A stretch of 64,000 bases of DNA from an uncultured Nocardioides sp. (GCF_947488025.1 NZ_CANKYS010000002.1:310001-374000); one strand, 5' to 3'; shown: positions 46,050 through 54,480, counted from the first letter of the stretch. Numbers and translations: made by a program. The notes: generated by a model from the sequence alone, not told the origin.

Positions 46050-46564
46050 CAGTCGTCCTTCTCGTCGTGCTCGTCGTGCTTGTCGGTCTTGCCGGTCTTG
46101 CGGTTGAACTCGATCTGCACGAGCGCCTTGGCCACGTCGGCGTAGGCGACCTCGCGCTTCGTGCCGGAGACCTCGAGGGTCACCGAGTCCTCCGTGGAGG
46201 ACAGGATGCGGCCGGTCAGGCTGGACCCGTCGGCGAGCGTGGCCTTGACGAGGCGGTCCTCGTTGCGCCGCCAGTGGCGCGGCAGGGTGAGGGGACGGTC
46301 GACGCCGCGCGAGGTCACCTCGAGCGTGTAGGGCATCTCGCCCATCACGTCGGACTCGTCGAGGACCCGGGAGACCTCGCGCGTCGCTTCGGCGACGTCG
46401 TCGAGGGTCACTCCGCCGTCCTTGTCGACGGCGACGCGCAGCACCCGGCGCTTGCCGGCGGGCGTCACCTCGACGGCCTCGACGTCGAGCGCCATCGCTC
46501 GCAAGGGGTCGACCAGCTCCGCCTCGATGCGGTCCCGGGTGGCGTCCTGGTGGGGGGTGCTCAT
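46049..46564 (-). CDS. rimP: Ribosome maturation factor RimP
   Basis: 171-aa 30S assembly factor. Typical blocks are [43 protein letters not shown] and [15 protein letters not shown]; the C-terminus is Lys/Asp/Glu/His-rich. ATG 46564 has AGGAGG upstream. TATCGT at 46601-46606 (minus strand) is a likely -10. It is the first gene of the rimP-nusA operon. Confidence 0.94.
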   Translation of the reverse strand: MSTPHQDATRDRIEAELVDPLRAMALDVEAVEVTPAGKRRVLRVAVDKDGGVTLDDVAEATREVSRVLDESDVMGEMPYTLEVTSRGVDRPLTLPRHWRRNEDRLVKATLADGSSLTGRILSSTEDSVTLEVSGTKREVAYADVAKALVQIEFNRKTGKTDKHDEHDEKDD

Positions 46565-46668
46565 CGGGTTGCGACCTCCTTGTGTAGTTGTCCGAGGACC
46601 ACGATAGCCGCCATCGGGTGGGCCGCGACAAACACCGGCGGCCGGTCCGGACCGGCCAGCCGGGCGGA

Positions 46669-46674
46669 TAGGGT
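46669..46674 (+). promoter_or_regulatory. Leaderless -10 element of the ferritin-like lipoprotein pair
   Basis: TAGGGT, exactly 6 nt before GTG 46681. Confidence 0.55.
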
Positions 46675-46680
46675 CAGGGG

Positions 46681-47196
46681 GTGCCCGGACGCCCACTGAC
46701 CCGTCGTACGACGGTGGGCGCGGCACTCGCCTCCCCGCTGGCGCTGGCCGCCTGCGACATCGACCCGCCCTCCCGCGCGGGCGGGACCGCGGCACCGACG
46801 CCGCCCCCGCCGGAGGACTCGGAGCTGGTGGCCGCGGTCGTCGCCGCGCTGGTCCGCGCCCGGTCGGTCGTGGAGGCGGCGACCCTCTCGGTGCCCGACC
46901 TGACGCCGCTGCTCGAACCGGTCGCGACCGCCCATGCCGCCCACCTCGAGGTGCTGGCCGGCGCGGTCGCCGACACCGACGTCCCCGCGCCGGCACCGCC
47001 GACGATCGCGGGCGACCGGGCCCGCGCGCTGGGCGTCGTACGCCGCTCGGAGCAGCGCCTGCTGCGCGAGGTGCGCCGCGGTTGCGTCGGCGCGGCCAGC
47101 GGCGACCTCGCCCGGGTGCTGGCCAGCATGGCCGCGTCCACCGCCCAGCACGGGGCTGCGCTCGCCGACCCGACTACCGGCGTGGAGGGTCCGTGA
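46681..47196 (+). CDS. Putative lipoprotein, partner of DUF4439 protein
   Basis: 171 aa. The signal peptide [26 protein letters not shown] contains a twin Arg followed by a lipobox-like LAAC, so export through Tat and lipid anchoring is likely. After a Pro/Thr-rich spacer (PTPPPPEDS) the rest is all-alpha ([33 protein letters not shown]), resembling half of a ferritin-like bundle. Its stop overlaps the GTG of the DUF4439 gene. Function unknown. Confidence 0.7.
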   Translation: MPGRPLTRRTTVGAALASPLALAACDIDPPSRAGGTAAPTPPPPEDSELVAAVVAALVRARSVVEAATLSVPDLTPLLEPVATAHAAHLEVLAGAVADTDVPAPAPPTIAGDRARALGVVRRSEQRLLREVRRGCVGAASGDLARVLASMAASTAQHGAALADPTTGVEGP

Positions 47197-47627
47197 CGGT
47201 CCTCGACGCCCTCCAGACGACGCTGGCCGACGAGCACGCCGCGCTCTACGCCTACGGGGTGCTCGGCGCGCGGACGTCGCAGGCGACCTCACCCGAGCTC
47301 TTCGAGACGATGACGGCCGGCTACCGCCGCCACCGGGCGCGCCGCGACCAGCTGCGGCTCATGGTGGGCGACGCCGGAGGGGACCCCGTCGCTGCCGACG
47401 CGGCCTACGACCTCGACGGTGCGCTGCTCCGTCCTCCACAGCTCGCCCGCGCCGCAGCGGAGCTCGAGGCAGGGAGCGTCGAGGTCCTCGTCGCGCTGGT
47501 GGCGCAGTCGAGCGGCTCCGTGCGCGAGTGGGCGCTCACCGAGGCGACGTGGTCCGCGGTCTGGCAGCTCCGTCTGGGCAGCACCGCCGAGACGTGGCCG
47601 GGAGCACCCGAGCTCGACCAGCCGTGA
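47193..47627 (+). CDS. DUF4439 ferritin-like protein
   Basis: 144-aa four-helix protein, from GTG 47193. TLADEHAALYAYGVLGART at the N-terminus and FETMTAGYRRHRARRDQLRLMV carry Glu/His residues in the spacing of ferritin-like metal sites; WALTEATWSAVWQLRLGS is in the last helix. Translationally coupled to the lipoprotein gene. A metal-binding or oxidase role is inferred from the fold. Confidence 0.78.
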   Translation: MTVLDALQTTLADEHAALYAYGVLGARTSQATSPELFETMTAGYRRHRARRDQLRLMVGDAGGDPVAADAAYDLDGALLRPPQLARAAAELEAGSVEVLVALVAQSSGSVREWALTEATWSAVWQLRLGSTAETWPGAPELDQP

Positions 47628-47648
47628 GACAGGGAAAGCGGCCCGCGG

Positions 47649-47693
47649 CCTCAGCCTTTGGGAAAGTCCCGAGATCTCTCCCAAAGGCCGAGG
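47649..47693 (+). terminator. Hairpin after the DUF4439 gene
   Basis: CCTCAGCCTTTGGGA pairs with TCCCAAAGGCCGAGG (15 bp, one mismatch, 15-nt loop). The rest of 47694-47852 is AT-richer, with several short palindromes and a short Cys-containing ORF (see findings). Confidence 0.65.
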
Positions 47694-47852
47694 ACGCGGA
47701 CCGCTCCATGGGGTTGGTCAGCATCACCCTGTGTCGCCCAACCTGTGGGGGTGGTGGAGCGACATGCACAATCATGCATTCGATCCGGGCGATCCGAAAG
47801 CATGTACCGCTTGCATGTTCCTGCAACGCACGAAGTTGCAGAAATGTCACGC

Positions 47853-48542
47853 TCAGGAGGCGTCGAGACGCCGTACGACGGCGGGGATCTCGCTCAGCGA
47901 GGTGACCGTCGCGTCGGGCTCCCCCTCGGTGTGGCCGACCTGGTTGACGGGGATCGTGCTGTGCGGGACGTGGATCGCCCGGAGGCCGGCGTTGTGGGCA
48001 CCCCACACGTCGTCGAACAGCCGGTCCCCCACGTAGACGCACGCCGCCGGGTCGCTCACCCCGACGGCCTCCATCGCGGCGCCGAAGGCGAGCGGGGACG
48101 GCTTCGTCCACGGGACCTCGCTCGTGTAGACGTCGCCGTCGACGAGGTCGTACACCCCGTCCCGCTCGAAGAAGCCGACGTGCCACTCGCGGGGCCAGAC
48201 GGTGTTGGACAGCACGCCGACCTTGAGCCCGGTCGCGCGCAGCTCCTCCCACATCGGCCGCACCTCGGGATCGGTGAGCGTGTGCGGCTCCCAGAACTCG
48301 TAGTAGGCGCTCAACAGGTCGGGTTCGTGGTCGAGCCCCGCCTCGGCGAAGAGGTCGGAGATGGTGGCGCTCTGCTGGTGGTCGCGGCTGCGCCCCCACA
48401 CGACGTCACCCGCGCGGTGCAGGCGCTCGGCGTGCGCGTGGTGGTCGTCGTCGGGCGAGGGCGTACGACGGACCGCCTCCGCGAGGGCCAGCGACTCGGC
48501 GTGGAAGTCCACGTCGTGCCACCGGGTCAGCGTGCCGCCCCA
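47853..48542 (-). pseudogene. HAD hydrolase, main fragment, cut off from its start by the mobile element
   Basis: About 230 codons of a haloacid-dehalogenase-type phosphatase. It begins inside motif I at GGTLTRWHDVDF and keeps motif II (LKVGVLSNTVWP), motif III Lys (WTKPSPLAFGAAM) and motif IV (CVYVGDRLFDDVWGAHNAG). The nucleophile Asp and the first 13 codons are at 53488-53527, 4.95 kb away. An open frame continues from the element's left end (possible ATG 48611), which would make a chimera reading RNWGGT instead of FDWGGT; that protein lacks the nucleophilic Asp and should be inactive. Confidence 0.9.
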
Positions 48543-48557
48543 ATTTCTATCCCTAGT

Positions 48558-48607
48558 CTGTCGGTGTCGAAAGTTAGTCTCCGGGCGTGCCACCCCACAG
48601 CCATGCC
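48558..48607 (+). repeat. Left 50-bp inverted repeat of the element
   Basis: Starts CTGTCGGTGTCGAAAGTTAG; 45 of 50 positions match the inverse of 53427-53476 and the first 20 are identical. It contains an in-frame GTG-CCA-CCC-CAC-AGC-CAT-GC, mirroring the recombinase start, but hits a stop three codons later. Confidence 0.95.
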
Positions 48608-48652
48608 ACAAGCGAGTGAGCCCTCCCCTTCCCGCCCGGCAGTTTGGCGGGT

Positions 48653-49090
48653 TCAGTCCGCCGACGGCACCGCGCTGAGCCCGACACGGCCTCCGCCCTG
48701 TGCCTGCTCCGTCCGGCGGACCGAGGTCTTGAGGTCGTCGAGTTCCAACGAGGTCTCCGCGAGGAGAAGGCGAAGAACTCGAATCTCTTCATCTCGTTGC
48801 GCGATTTCAGATTGCAGAGATTTCGCTTTTTCCTTTTGCTCGCGCAATTCTTTTTCGACGGAAATGAGTCGCGCCGACTTTCCCGTTTTCTTAGCGACGC
48901 CCGACTTGAACTGTGCCAGCAGGTCCTTGTGCTCGTAGAGATAGTCGCGGCGGAGGTTGGCGGCCTCCGCCAGGTCGGTGACCGTGGGCGGCTGACTGTC
49001 GGCAGTCACGCCCGACAGGATGCGTTCGATGGCATCCGCGATGGCTGCTCGTTCTGCGTCGTGGTCTCGTCGCACCCACTGTCGCGTCAT
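48653..49090 (-). CDS. TnpC-like coiled-coil accessory protein (DUF6262-like)
   Basis: 145 aa, ATG 49090 overlapping the stop of the large recombinase (ATGA). The N-terminal half has a helix-turn-helix-like pattern (PTVTDLAEAANLRRDYLYEHKDLLAQF, about 35-61), then KSARLISVEKELREQKEKAKSLQSEIAQRDEEIRVLRLLLAETSLELDDL, a continuous coiled coil (70-120). Such small proteins are the third gene of Tn554-type elements and influence excision or integration orientation. Base composition is lower in GC than its neighbours (48780-48900 is AT-rich), a sign of transfer. Confidence 0.82.
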   Translation of the reverse strand: MTRQWVRRDHDAERAAIADAIERILSGVTADSQPPTVTDLAEAANLRRDYLYEHKDLLAQFKSGVAKKTGKSARLISVEKELREQKEKAKSLQSEIAQRDEEIRVLRLLLAETSLELDDLKTSVRRTEQAQGGGRVGLSAVPSAD

Positions 49091-51888
49091 GCTGAGTCTC
49101 CGTCCACGGGCTGGGTGAGGTGGTCGCCGATGAGGGTCTGCAACTGGTCCCGGCGCGCGGACAGTCGCTCCCGCAGGGGCTGTGGCGATGCCGGGTCGTT
49201 GAGGTCGGTCTCGACCTCGGCAAGGTCTGACTGGAGTGCTTCGATGTCGCGGTCGGTCCGGGCGATGTTGCGACAGGTGGCAACACAGCCAGGTAGGTCG
49301 GGAACGACACGGTCGTCCTCGGCACGGGGTTGGCACGCTGCGGTGAGCAGGTCGAAGACGCAGGTCATGCCGTCACCGTGGTGCACGTTGAGGTCTTCCG
49401 ACTGGAGCAGGTTGCGAGCCTGCCGAGCGGCAGTGATGACCCGGCCCGCGAACGCACGCTTTGCGCCGCGCACCCGGCTGAGGTACTCGTCGGCGGCGGG
49501 GCCGGACACGGCCTCGCCGTTGGTCAGGCGCTGGTCGTCTTCGACTGCTTGGTCCACTGCCGCGAGTAGCCGCTCGACCGCGAGGTCATCGGTCCAGCCT
49601 GCGTCTGCGTAGCCCGCGTAGCCCATTGTGATGCCGGTGAACAGGTGCCCGTACTGGACTGCCGCTGCGGCAAGCCCCCGCGGACGCCGGACGATGAACC
49701 AGGCGAGCGTGCGACGAAACCGTGCGGCGTGGATGTGATGGTCGTCGGGCGGGATGGGTGGCTCGCCGCTACTGCCGTAGGTCTCGTTGATTGTGGCGAT
49801 GAACTCACGGATGTCTTCGTTCATCGCGCCGCCTGCTCGGGAGTGGTGCTCGGCAGAGCGGTCCTGGCTGTTGTTGTAGGCGGGTGGGAAGAGGTAGTCG
49901 GTTGGGGACAGCGCTTCGAGCAGCGCGACGGTGTCAGCCACCGCCGGAGTGACTACCCATGGGACGCGGCGAAGTTCACCTTCGGCGATCTTGCCCCCAT
50001 CGTCGGTCACGCCCTTCCACGCGAGTCCCCAGACCTTGATGATGCCGAGCCGGTCATCGCGTTCGATGCATCCGCGTTTGAGGTTGAGCACCTCTCCCGG
50101 CCGCATGCCGGACAGGTAGGCGATGACGACGAACGCGGCGGCGTGCACCATCTTGTTCCACGTCCACAGTTGCTGGCGGCTCAGCGGTTCGGAGGTCCAC
50201 GTCGTGCCGTCCAGGTCGAGGGTGATGTCCCCGATTCCTTTGTGGGCCACGGGGAGTTGGCTGTCGAGGTACGGCTGGCGAAGGGCGGTGTTCCGGTACA
50301 GGGTCTCGGCCCGCAGCCCAGCCGCCAGCGAGACCTCTGCCCAGTTCGGGGTGCCGTCCGGCTTGCCGGGCAGCGTTCCGGCTTCACACTTCAGCCGCTC
50401 GATGTGCTCGGCGATCAGCCGAGCGGCCTCCTTCCTGGTCATCCGGGTTTGCCACTTGGGACCGGTCACCGGCCGCTTGATGACCTGATGCGCAGAAGGG
50501 TTGGCAGCGGCGACCGCCAGCAGGACCTGGAGTTGTGGCCCGACCTGCTCGACGAAAAGCAGGCACCACCGCAGCAGCGCCGTCATGGTGGCCTCGTTGA
50601 TGCGCGGGGTCAGGTTGCCGCTTCGGTCACGCTTGGGTGCGTTGAGCAGGTCGTCCACGGACCTGCCGTCCCACGGCAAGGGGTTGCTCAGCCGCGCAGC
50701 CGGGGGCAGTCGGTGGGCGTGAGCGGCGAGCCGCTGCACGCACAGCAGCATCGGTCGCTTGACGCGCGCCTGCGCGGCCGGAACCACCGTCGTGACGTGA
50801 TGCAGCCAGTCGTCAAGCAGGTCGTCGTTGACCTCGCTGAGTCGGGAGATGCCCTGGTCCGTGAGCCAGTGCGACAGTGCGGACAGTCCGATGACCTCGC
50901 TGTGGATGGTCTTCGGTGCGAGCCGCTTGACTGACGCACGAGCCAACCCCGGCAGGTCCTCCTCGGCGAGAAGGTCGACCAGCACCCGGTTGAACCGGCT
51001 CCGTTTGCCGAGTCGCGGCTTACTACTGCGCACGATCGCGATGGTGGGGTCGTCAGCGTCGATGGCGTCGGCGCGGAAGTGCTTCGCGGGCCACTTCATC
51101 GCTGTCCCCGCGTTGGCTCCGGTCAGCGCGACGAGCAGCGTCAGGAAGGCGGTGCACTCGTCGCGGTTGAGGTGGAGGCGTTCGGCGATGGCGCGAGGCG
51201 ATTCTCCGCACGCCGTCGCGAGGTGCTGAGAGGGCATGCCATTGCGTCGCGCGTCGTCGAGGGCTGCCGCCAGTGCGGGGTCGTCTTCCGCTGCCAGTTC
51301 CCGGTCGCGGTACCGCTGCACGAGTGCCCGTGCCTCGGTAATACGCCGGTGGGCTGCCCTGATGTCCGATCGGGCGACTCGCTCGATGCGGCGCACGAGC
51401 GAGTCGTCGTAACTCTCAGTCACCCTGTGGGGCTCGGCGGGCAACGAGCGACCGATGAGCGCCTGTTTCGTGTCCTCGCTGAACGCACCATGTCTTGCGA
51501 GTAGCCGCAGGCTACTGAGGTAGTTGCGAGCGGCCTTGGCGTCGTGCGACAGACGGAACGCGCTGATGTCGGCGGGGGTGATGTCGCTCGCCTGGTTGGG
51601 TCGTCGTCCGTTGTCGACGAGGGACGCAATCAACGCAGCCACGGCGCTGCGGAGCGTGCCCGCCGACGGCACGGTGCGGCGGGTCCCGCCGGGCCCTGTG
51701 GCGCGCTCGAAGGCGTCAGCGAACGCCACCTGCACGGCTTCCGAGCAGTCGAGCGAACCGAAGTTGAAGACCTTCCGGTCCTGACCATCTTCGCTGAGGA
51801 ACAGCACCGTGGTAGGGCTAGTGCGGCGCGTCTCTGGCCGCCAGCCGGGCTCGGGCAGTTCGGCGTAGCGGCCTGGCGTCGTGCTCAC
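49087..51888 (-). CDS. Large tyrosine recombinase (TnpB-like)
   Basis: 933-aa integrase-type recombinase. Catalytic-type residues are visible late: Arg in YLSGMRPGEVLNLKRG (about 595), the HxxR-like HHIHAARFRRTLAWF (about 720) and the Tyr in GITMGYAGYADAGW (about 757). The last 95 residues carry a cysteine-rich segment (GMTCVFDLLTAACQP ... PGCVATCRNIART), probably a zinc-binding element, followed by a coiled coil. The N-terminal 550 residues hold the DNA-binding arms. GTG 51888 shares GTGA with the upstream recombinase stop. Much longer than ordinary integrases, as in the TnpB group. Confidence 0.88.
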   Translation of the reverse strand: MSTTPGRYAELPEPGWRPETRRTSPTTVLFLSEDGQDRKVFNFGSLDCSEAVQVAFADAFERATGPGGTRRTVPSAGTLRSAVAALIASLVDNGRRPNQASDITPADISAFRLSHDAKAARNYLSSLRLLARHGAFSEDTKQALIGRSLPAEPHRVTESYDDSLVRRIERVARSDIRAAHRRITEARALVQRYRDRELAAEDDPALAAALDDARRNGMPSQHLATACGESPRAIAERLHLNRDECTAFLTLLVALTGANAGTAMKWPAKHFRADAIDADDPTIAIVRSSKPRLGKRSRFNRVLVDLLAEEDLPGLARASVKRLAPKTIHSEVIGLSALSHWLTDQGISRLSEVNDDLLDDWLHHVTTVVPAAQARVKRPMLLCVQRLAAHAHRLPPAARLSNPLPWDGRSVDDLLNAPKRDRSGNLTPRINEATMTALLRWCLLFVEQVGPQLQVLLAVAAANPSAHQVIKRPVTGPKWQTRMTRKEAARLIAEHIERLKCEAGTLPGKPDGTPNWAEVSLAAGLRAETLYRNTALRQPYLDSQLPVAHKGIGDITLDLDGTTWTSEPLSRQQLWTWNKMVHAAAFVVIAYLSGMRPGEVLNLKRGCIERDDRLGIIKVWGLAWKGVTDDGGKIAEGELRRVPWVVTPAVADTVALLEALSPTDYLFPPAYNNSQDRSAEHHSRAGGAMNEDIREFIATINETYGSSGEPPIPPDDHHIHAARFRRTLAWFIVRRPRGLAAAAVQYGHLFTGITMGYAGYADAGWTDDLAVERLLAAVDQAVEDDQRLTNGEAVSGPAADEYLSRVRGAKRAFAGRVITAARQARNLLQSEDLNVHHGDGMTCVFDLLTAACQPRAEDDRVVPDLPGCVATCRNIARTDRDIEALQSDLAEVETDLNDPASPQPLRERLSARRDQLQTLIGDHLTQPVDGDSA

Positions 51889-53447
51889 GCGTTCATCCCC
51901 TCTCGACCTGGTCGGACAAGGTCGAGTGCAGCGTGGACCCGTGGGTCGTGCTCAGCCACAGCAGACAGTCGCTCAGTGAGGACCTCGCGTTCGTCGGGGT
52001 CGATGAGCGCGAGCATGGCGTCGATGTGGACCTCTTGGAACGGCGCGAGGTAGTAGCGCCGGGTCGTGTTGGGGTCGCTGTGGCGAAGCAGCGTCGCGAT
52101 CAGAAACCATGTGTCCCCGAACTGCGCTCGGTAGTCACGCCGTTCGTCATCCGTGAGGTGTTGCAGGCGAAGGTGGTAGGTGGACTCGAAAAAGCAGAAC
52201 CACTTGAACGCGAAACTGTGGCGCAGCATGTGCGGGGTGCACCACAGCCCGTCGGCTGCCACACCGGCCTTGGCAAGGGTGCGCGCCATCCTCGCGCTGG
52301 CCTCGTTGAAGATGCTGTTCCATCGCTTCAAGGTCAGCGGCTCGCCGTCAGCCCCGAGCCAAACCCACAGCGGCTCCCAGCCGTCGGGGCCTTGGATGAA
52401 CATGCGCTGCCGGTCTTCGATGGTGCACAGGTCGAGGCTGACCCACGTGCGGTCGCCCGTCTTGACCTGACGGCTGGCTGGCCGGAAGTCCAGTACGTCG
52501 ATGCGCCCGGCTACGCGGTCGTAGGCACCAGAGCGCTGTCCGCGCGCCACCGACTCACGCCGGGACCCGTCCTCGATGTAGGTGTGGATGCGACGCAGGT
52601 CCTGTCGCTCGATGAGGACCTTCCGGTAGGTGCGCTCGCCCTTGGCGACCTTCTGTCCGAGGGTCAAGCGGTTGTACCGTCGTCCAGCCTCCGGGTGCGG
52701 AAGTTCGAGGGTCAGCAGGCTGGCCCACTCACGTCGGCGGCACCCTGATCCATACATGCCGTCAGCGAAGGCATGGTTCCGGTCCTCGAACTGAAGTCCC
52801 AATCCGCCGCGTGGGAGGTTGTCGAGGCTGAACCCGCGAAGGCCCATGTTGCGCCACTGAGCGTAGGCGGCAGGGGTTAGCCAGCGGACGTTCGAGACGT
52901 TCTGACCGCCAGGGCTCAGACCGTCGCGAAGCAAGTCGTCCACGGCGTCGCCGCGCCTATCCTCCAGTCGGGCGATGTCCTCGATGCCGAGTGCTCGACG
53001 ATGGTCGGGATCAATACCGATGTGGCGGTAGAAGTGGGTCAACGCTGCCTTGTCTGCGGACCATGACCCCTCGCGCACACGTCGACTATTTCGATTATCA
53101 GTTATGCGCCATTCCTTGAAAGCGGCGAGCGTCTCGAAATCGGCGGAATCCCACCGCTCGTCGATTCGCGTCAGGAAGTTGAGCCACAAGCGCAGGCTCT
53201 GCAGGTACCGGTCCTGACTTGTGGCAGCGAGTTTCCGAAATGCATCCCCGCGCAGGTACCGGAGAATCATCACGTCCACTCCGCCATTGGGGTCGACCAA
53301 AACCGGTGTGCCGTCCACGGCCTTGTTTCGGCGCGCCAGTTCCACGAGCGAGTCCGCACCGAGGACCGCAGGCAGGTCTAGCGAGGGACGACGGAAGTCG
53401 TGGCGTTCGAGGGCCCACCCTCGTGCGGCATGGCTGTGAGATGGCAC
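51885..53447 (-). CDS. Tyrosine recombinase (TnpA-like)
   Basis: 520-aa phage-integrase-family protein. SAM-like N-terminal core-binding domain (about 80-190), then Arg in SGCRRREWASLL, HxLRH in CTPHMLRHSFAFKW, His in LLRHSDPNTTRRYYL and the nucleophilic Tyr (465 or 466) in the same segment. GTG 53447 lies inside the right inverted repeat, so the element's end and its first codons coincide. First of three overlapping genes; the only promoter visible upstream is that of the disrupted HAD gene. Confidence 0.9.
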   Translation of the reverse strand: MPSHSHAARGWALERHDFRRPSLDLPAVLGADSLVELARRNKAVDGTPVLVDPNGGVDVMILRYLRGDAFRKLAATSQDRYLQSLRLWLNFLTRIDERWDSADFETLAAFKEWRITDNRNSRRVREGSWSADKAALTHFYRHIGIDPDHRRALGIEDIARLEDRRGDAVDDLLRDGLSPGGQNVSNVRWLTPAAYAQWRNMGLRGFSLDNLPRGGLGLQFEDRNHAFADGMYGSGCRRREWASLLTLELPHPEAGRRYNRLTLGQKVAKGERTYRKVLIERQDLRRIHTYIEDGSRRESVARGQRSGAYDRVAGRIDVLDFRPASRQVKTGDRTWVSLDLCTIEDRQRMFIQGPDGWEPLWVWLGADGEPLTLKRWNSIFNEASARMARTLAKAGVAADGLWCTPHMLRHSFAFKWFCFFESTYHLRLQHLTDDERRDYRAQFGDTWFLIATLLRHSDPNTTRRYYLAPFQEVHIDAMLALIDPDEREVLTERLSAVAEHDPRVHAALDLVRPGREGMNA

Positions 53448-53476
53448 GTCCGAAGGCTAACTTTCGACACCGACAG
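53427..53476 (-). repeat. Right 50-bp inverted repeat of the element
   Basis: Reads CTGTCGGTGTCGAAAGTTAG... on the minus strand, 12 nt inside the right junction core. It includes the GTG start and first seven codons of the 520-aa recombinase. Confidence 0.95.
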
Positions 53477-53487
53477 ATGTGACTGAA

Positions 53488-53527
53488 CCCAGTCGAAGAT
53501 GACCGCCTCGATGCGCGTGTGAGCCAT
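53488..53527 (-). pseudogene. HAD hydrolase, N-terminal 13 codons (other half of the split gene)
   Basis: ATG 53527 encodes MAHTRIEAVIFDW, the start and motif I nucleophile (Asp12) of a HAD phosphatase, then runs into the element. The frame continues about 36 codons into the element (VQSHLSVSKVSL...) and stops. It keeps its own leaderless promoter. Confidence 0.88.
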
Positions 53528-53534
53528 GGGCGCG

Positions 53535-53540
53535 AACCTA
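53535..53540 (-). promoter_or_regulatory. Promoter of the disrupted HAD gene, now facing the element
   Basis: TAGGTT on the minus strand, 7 nt before ATG 53527. It now reads into the recombinase operon. Confidence 0.5.
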
Positions 53541-53602
53541 TCGGGGGCAAGCAGCGGGATCGTGGAGGATCTGAGCCACCAGGTGACCCGGATCCTCCAC
53601 GA

Positions 53603-54480
53603 TCACGCGTTGATCGTGTCGGCGTCGGACCACAGGGATCCGTCGACCGGCCACGGCAGGACCTCGAGACGGTCGTCGGCGAGCAGGTCGTCGACGAGGG
53701 CTCGGCTGCCGCCCACCAGGGTCGAGTCGAGATCCATGACGCTCGAGGTCGCCCAGGCGTGGTCGGCTGGCCACCACGCGCTTGGCGACTGCCACTGGTG
53801 CGGAGCCCACATCTCGAACTGCTCGTCAGGCGTGGGTGGGCGCCCACCATCGACGACCGTGCTGACGCCGGTCGGCGTGCCGAGGGCGTACGCAAGGGCC
53901 GGGGCCTCTGCACACAGCGTCGGCACGTCGGCCAGCGGCCGGTCGAAGAGGTGGCACTCGCACGGAGTCATCGGGGCGGTCGGCATGCCGGACCACGCCG
54001 CCGGCCAGGTTCCGTAGCCCACCCAGAAACCTACGAACGTCCGCCCGGGCATCGCGGTGTACCGGCCGAGCACGTCGGCCAGCGCCTCGAGGTCGGGGCG
54101 CTCGAGGTTGCCGCGCGCCGGCGCCTCGCCCGGCCACAGCTCGGGGTCGGCACTTGCACCGCGGGGGTCCAGGTCGCGACCGCCGGCGATCCGGTGCCAC
54201 TGCGCCTCTGGGTGCAGCGTCGTGCCGCACTCGGCCGCCACCTCCGACCAGCGCACGCGTGTCCCGTGTCGTCGCGGAGCCACGCCGGGTGCAGGACCCG
54301 CGCGTACGCCTCGAAGCCGCGCGGGATGATGAACCCGACGGCGGCCGGGGTGCCGTCGGGCCAGTCCGTCTCCCACCAGTCGGCCTCGCCGACGTCGGCG
54401 TCCGGACGGATCGCGACGAGGTGCTCGCGCCACGCTTCAAGGTCTCGTGACGGGACGTCGTCCCTCCTCGACCAGCGCAC
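53603..54480 (-). pseudogene. Hypothetical gene with a frameshift
   Basis: Two overlapping frames make one protein of about 292 aa. The N-terminal part from GTG 54480 (MRWSRRDDVPSRDLEAWREH... to VLHPAWLRDDTG) breaks near 54263-54265, and the coding sense continues one frame over (TRVRWSEVAAECGTTLHPEAQWH... to LWSDADTINA, stop at 53603). One extra G in the GGG run would restore TGTRVRW. Motifs FVGFWVGYGTWPAAWSGMP and ECHLFDRPLADV; no family recognised. A genuine lesion or a sequencing error are equally possible. GTG 54480 lies 6 nt after TAGGTC. Confidence 0.75.

Larger units (their letters stand above)
48539..53491. mobile_element. Tn554-like tyrosine-recombinase element inserted in a HAD gene
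   Basis: About 4.95 kb bounded by CCCA (48539-48542) and CCCA (53488-53491), the only bases shared by both junctions. Just inside are 50-bp inverted repeats, 16-20 nt from each junction. It carries three genes on the minus strand overlapping by 4 bp: a 520-aa recombinase, a 933-aa recombinase and a 145-aa coiled-coil protein, with no cargo. Removing 48543-53487 plus one CCCA restores an uninterrupted reading frame, VIFDWGGTLTRW, which fixes the boundaries and orientation. The arrangement matches tnpA-tnpB-tnpC of Tn554 and also recalls recombinase-in-trio elements in having inverted ends. Confidence 0.9.

Noticed and set aside
48653-49336. Longer form of the TnpC-like protein starting at 49336
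   Set aside because: The extension is antisense-like Arg/Pro-rich sequence; ATG 49090 overlaps the previous stop as in the rest of the operon.
48539-53491. The recombinase region as a prophage or ICE
   Set aside because: It holds only recombinases and one small protein between short inverted repeats; no phage structural or conjugation genes, and a gene rather than a tRNA is the target.
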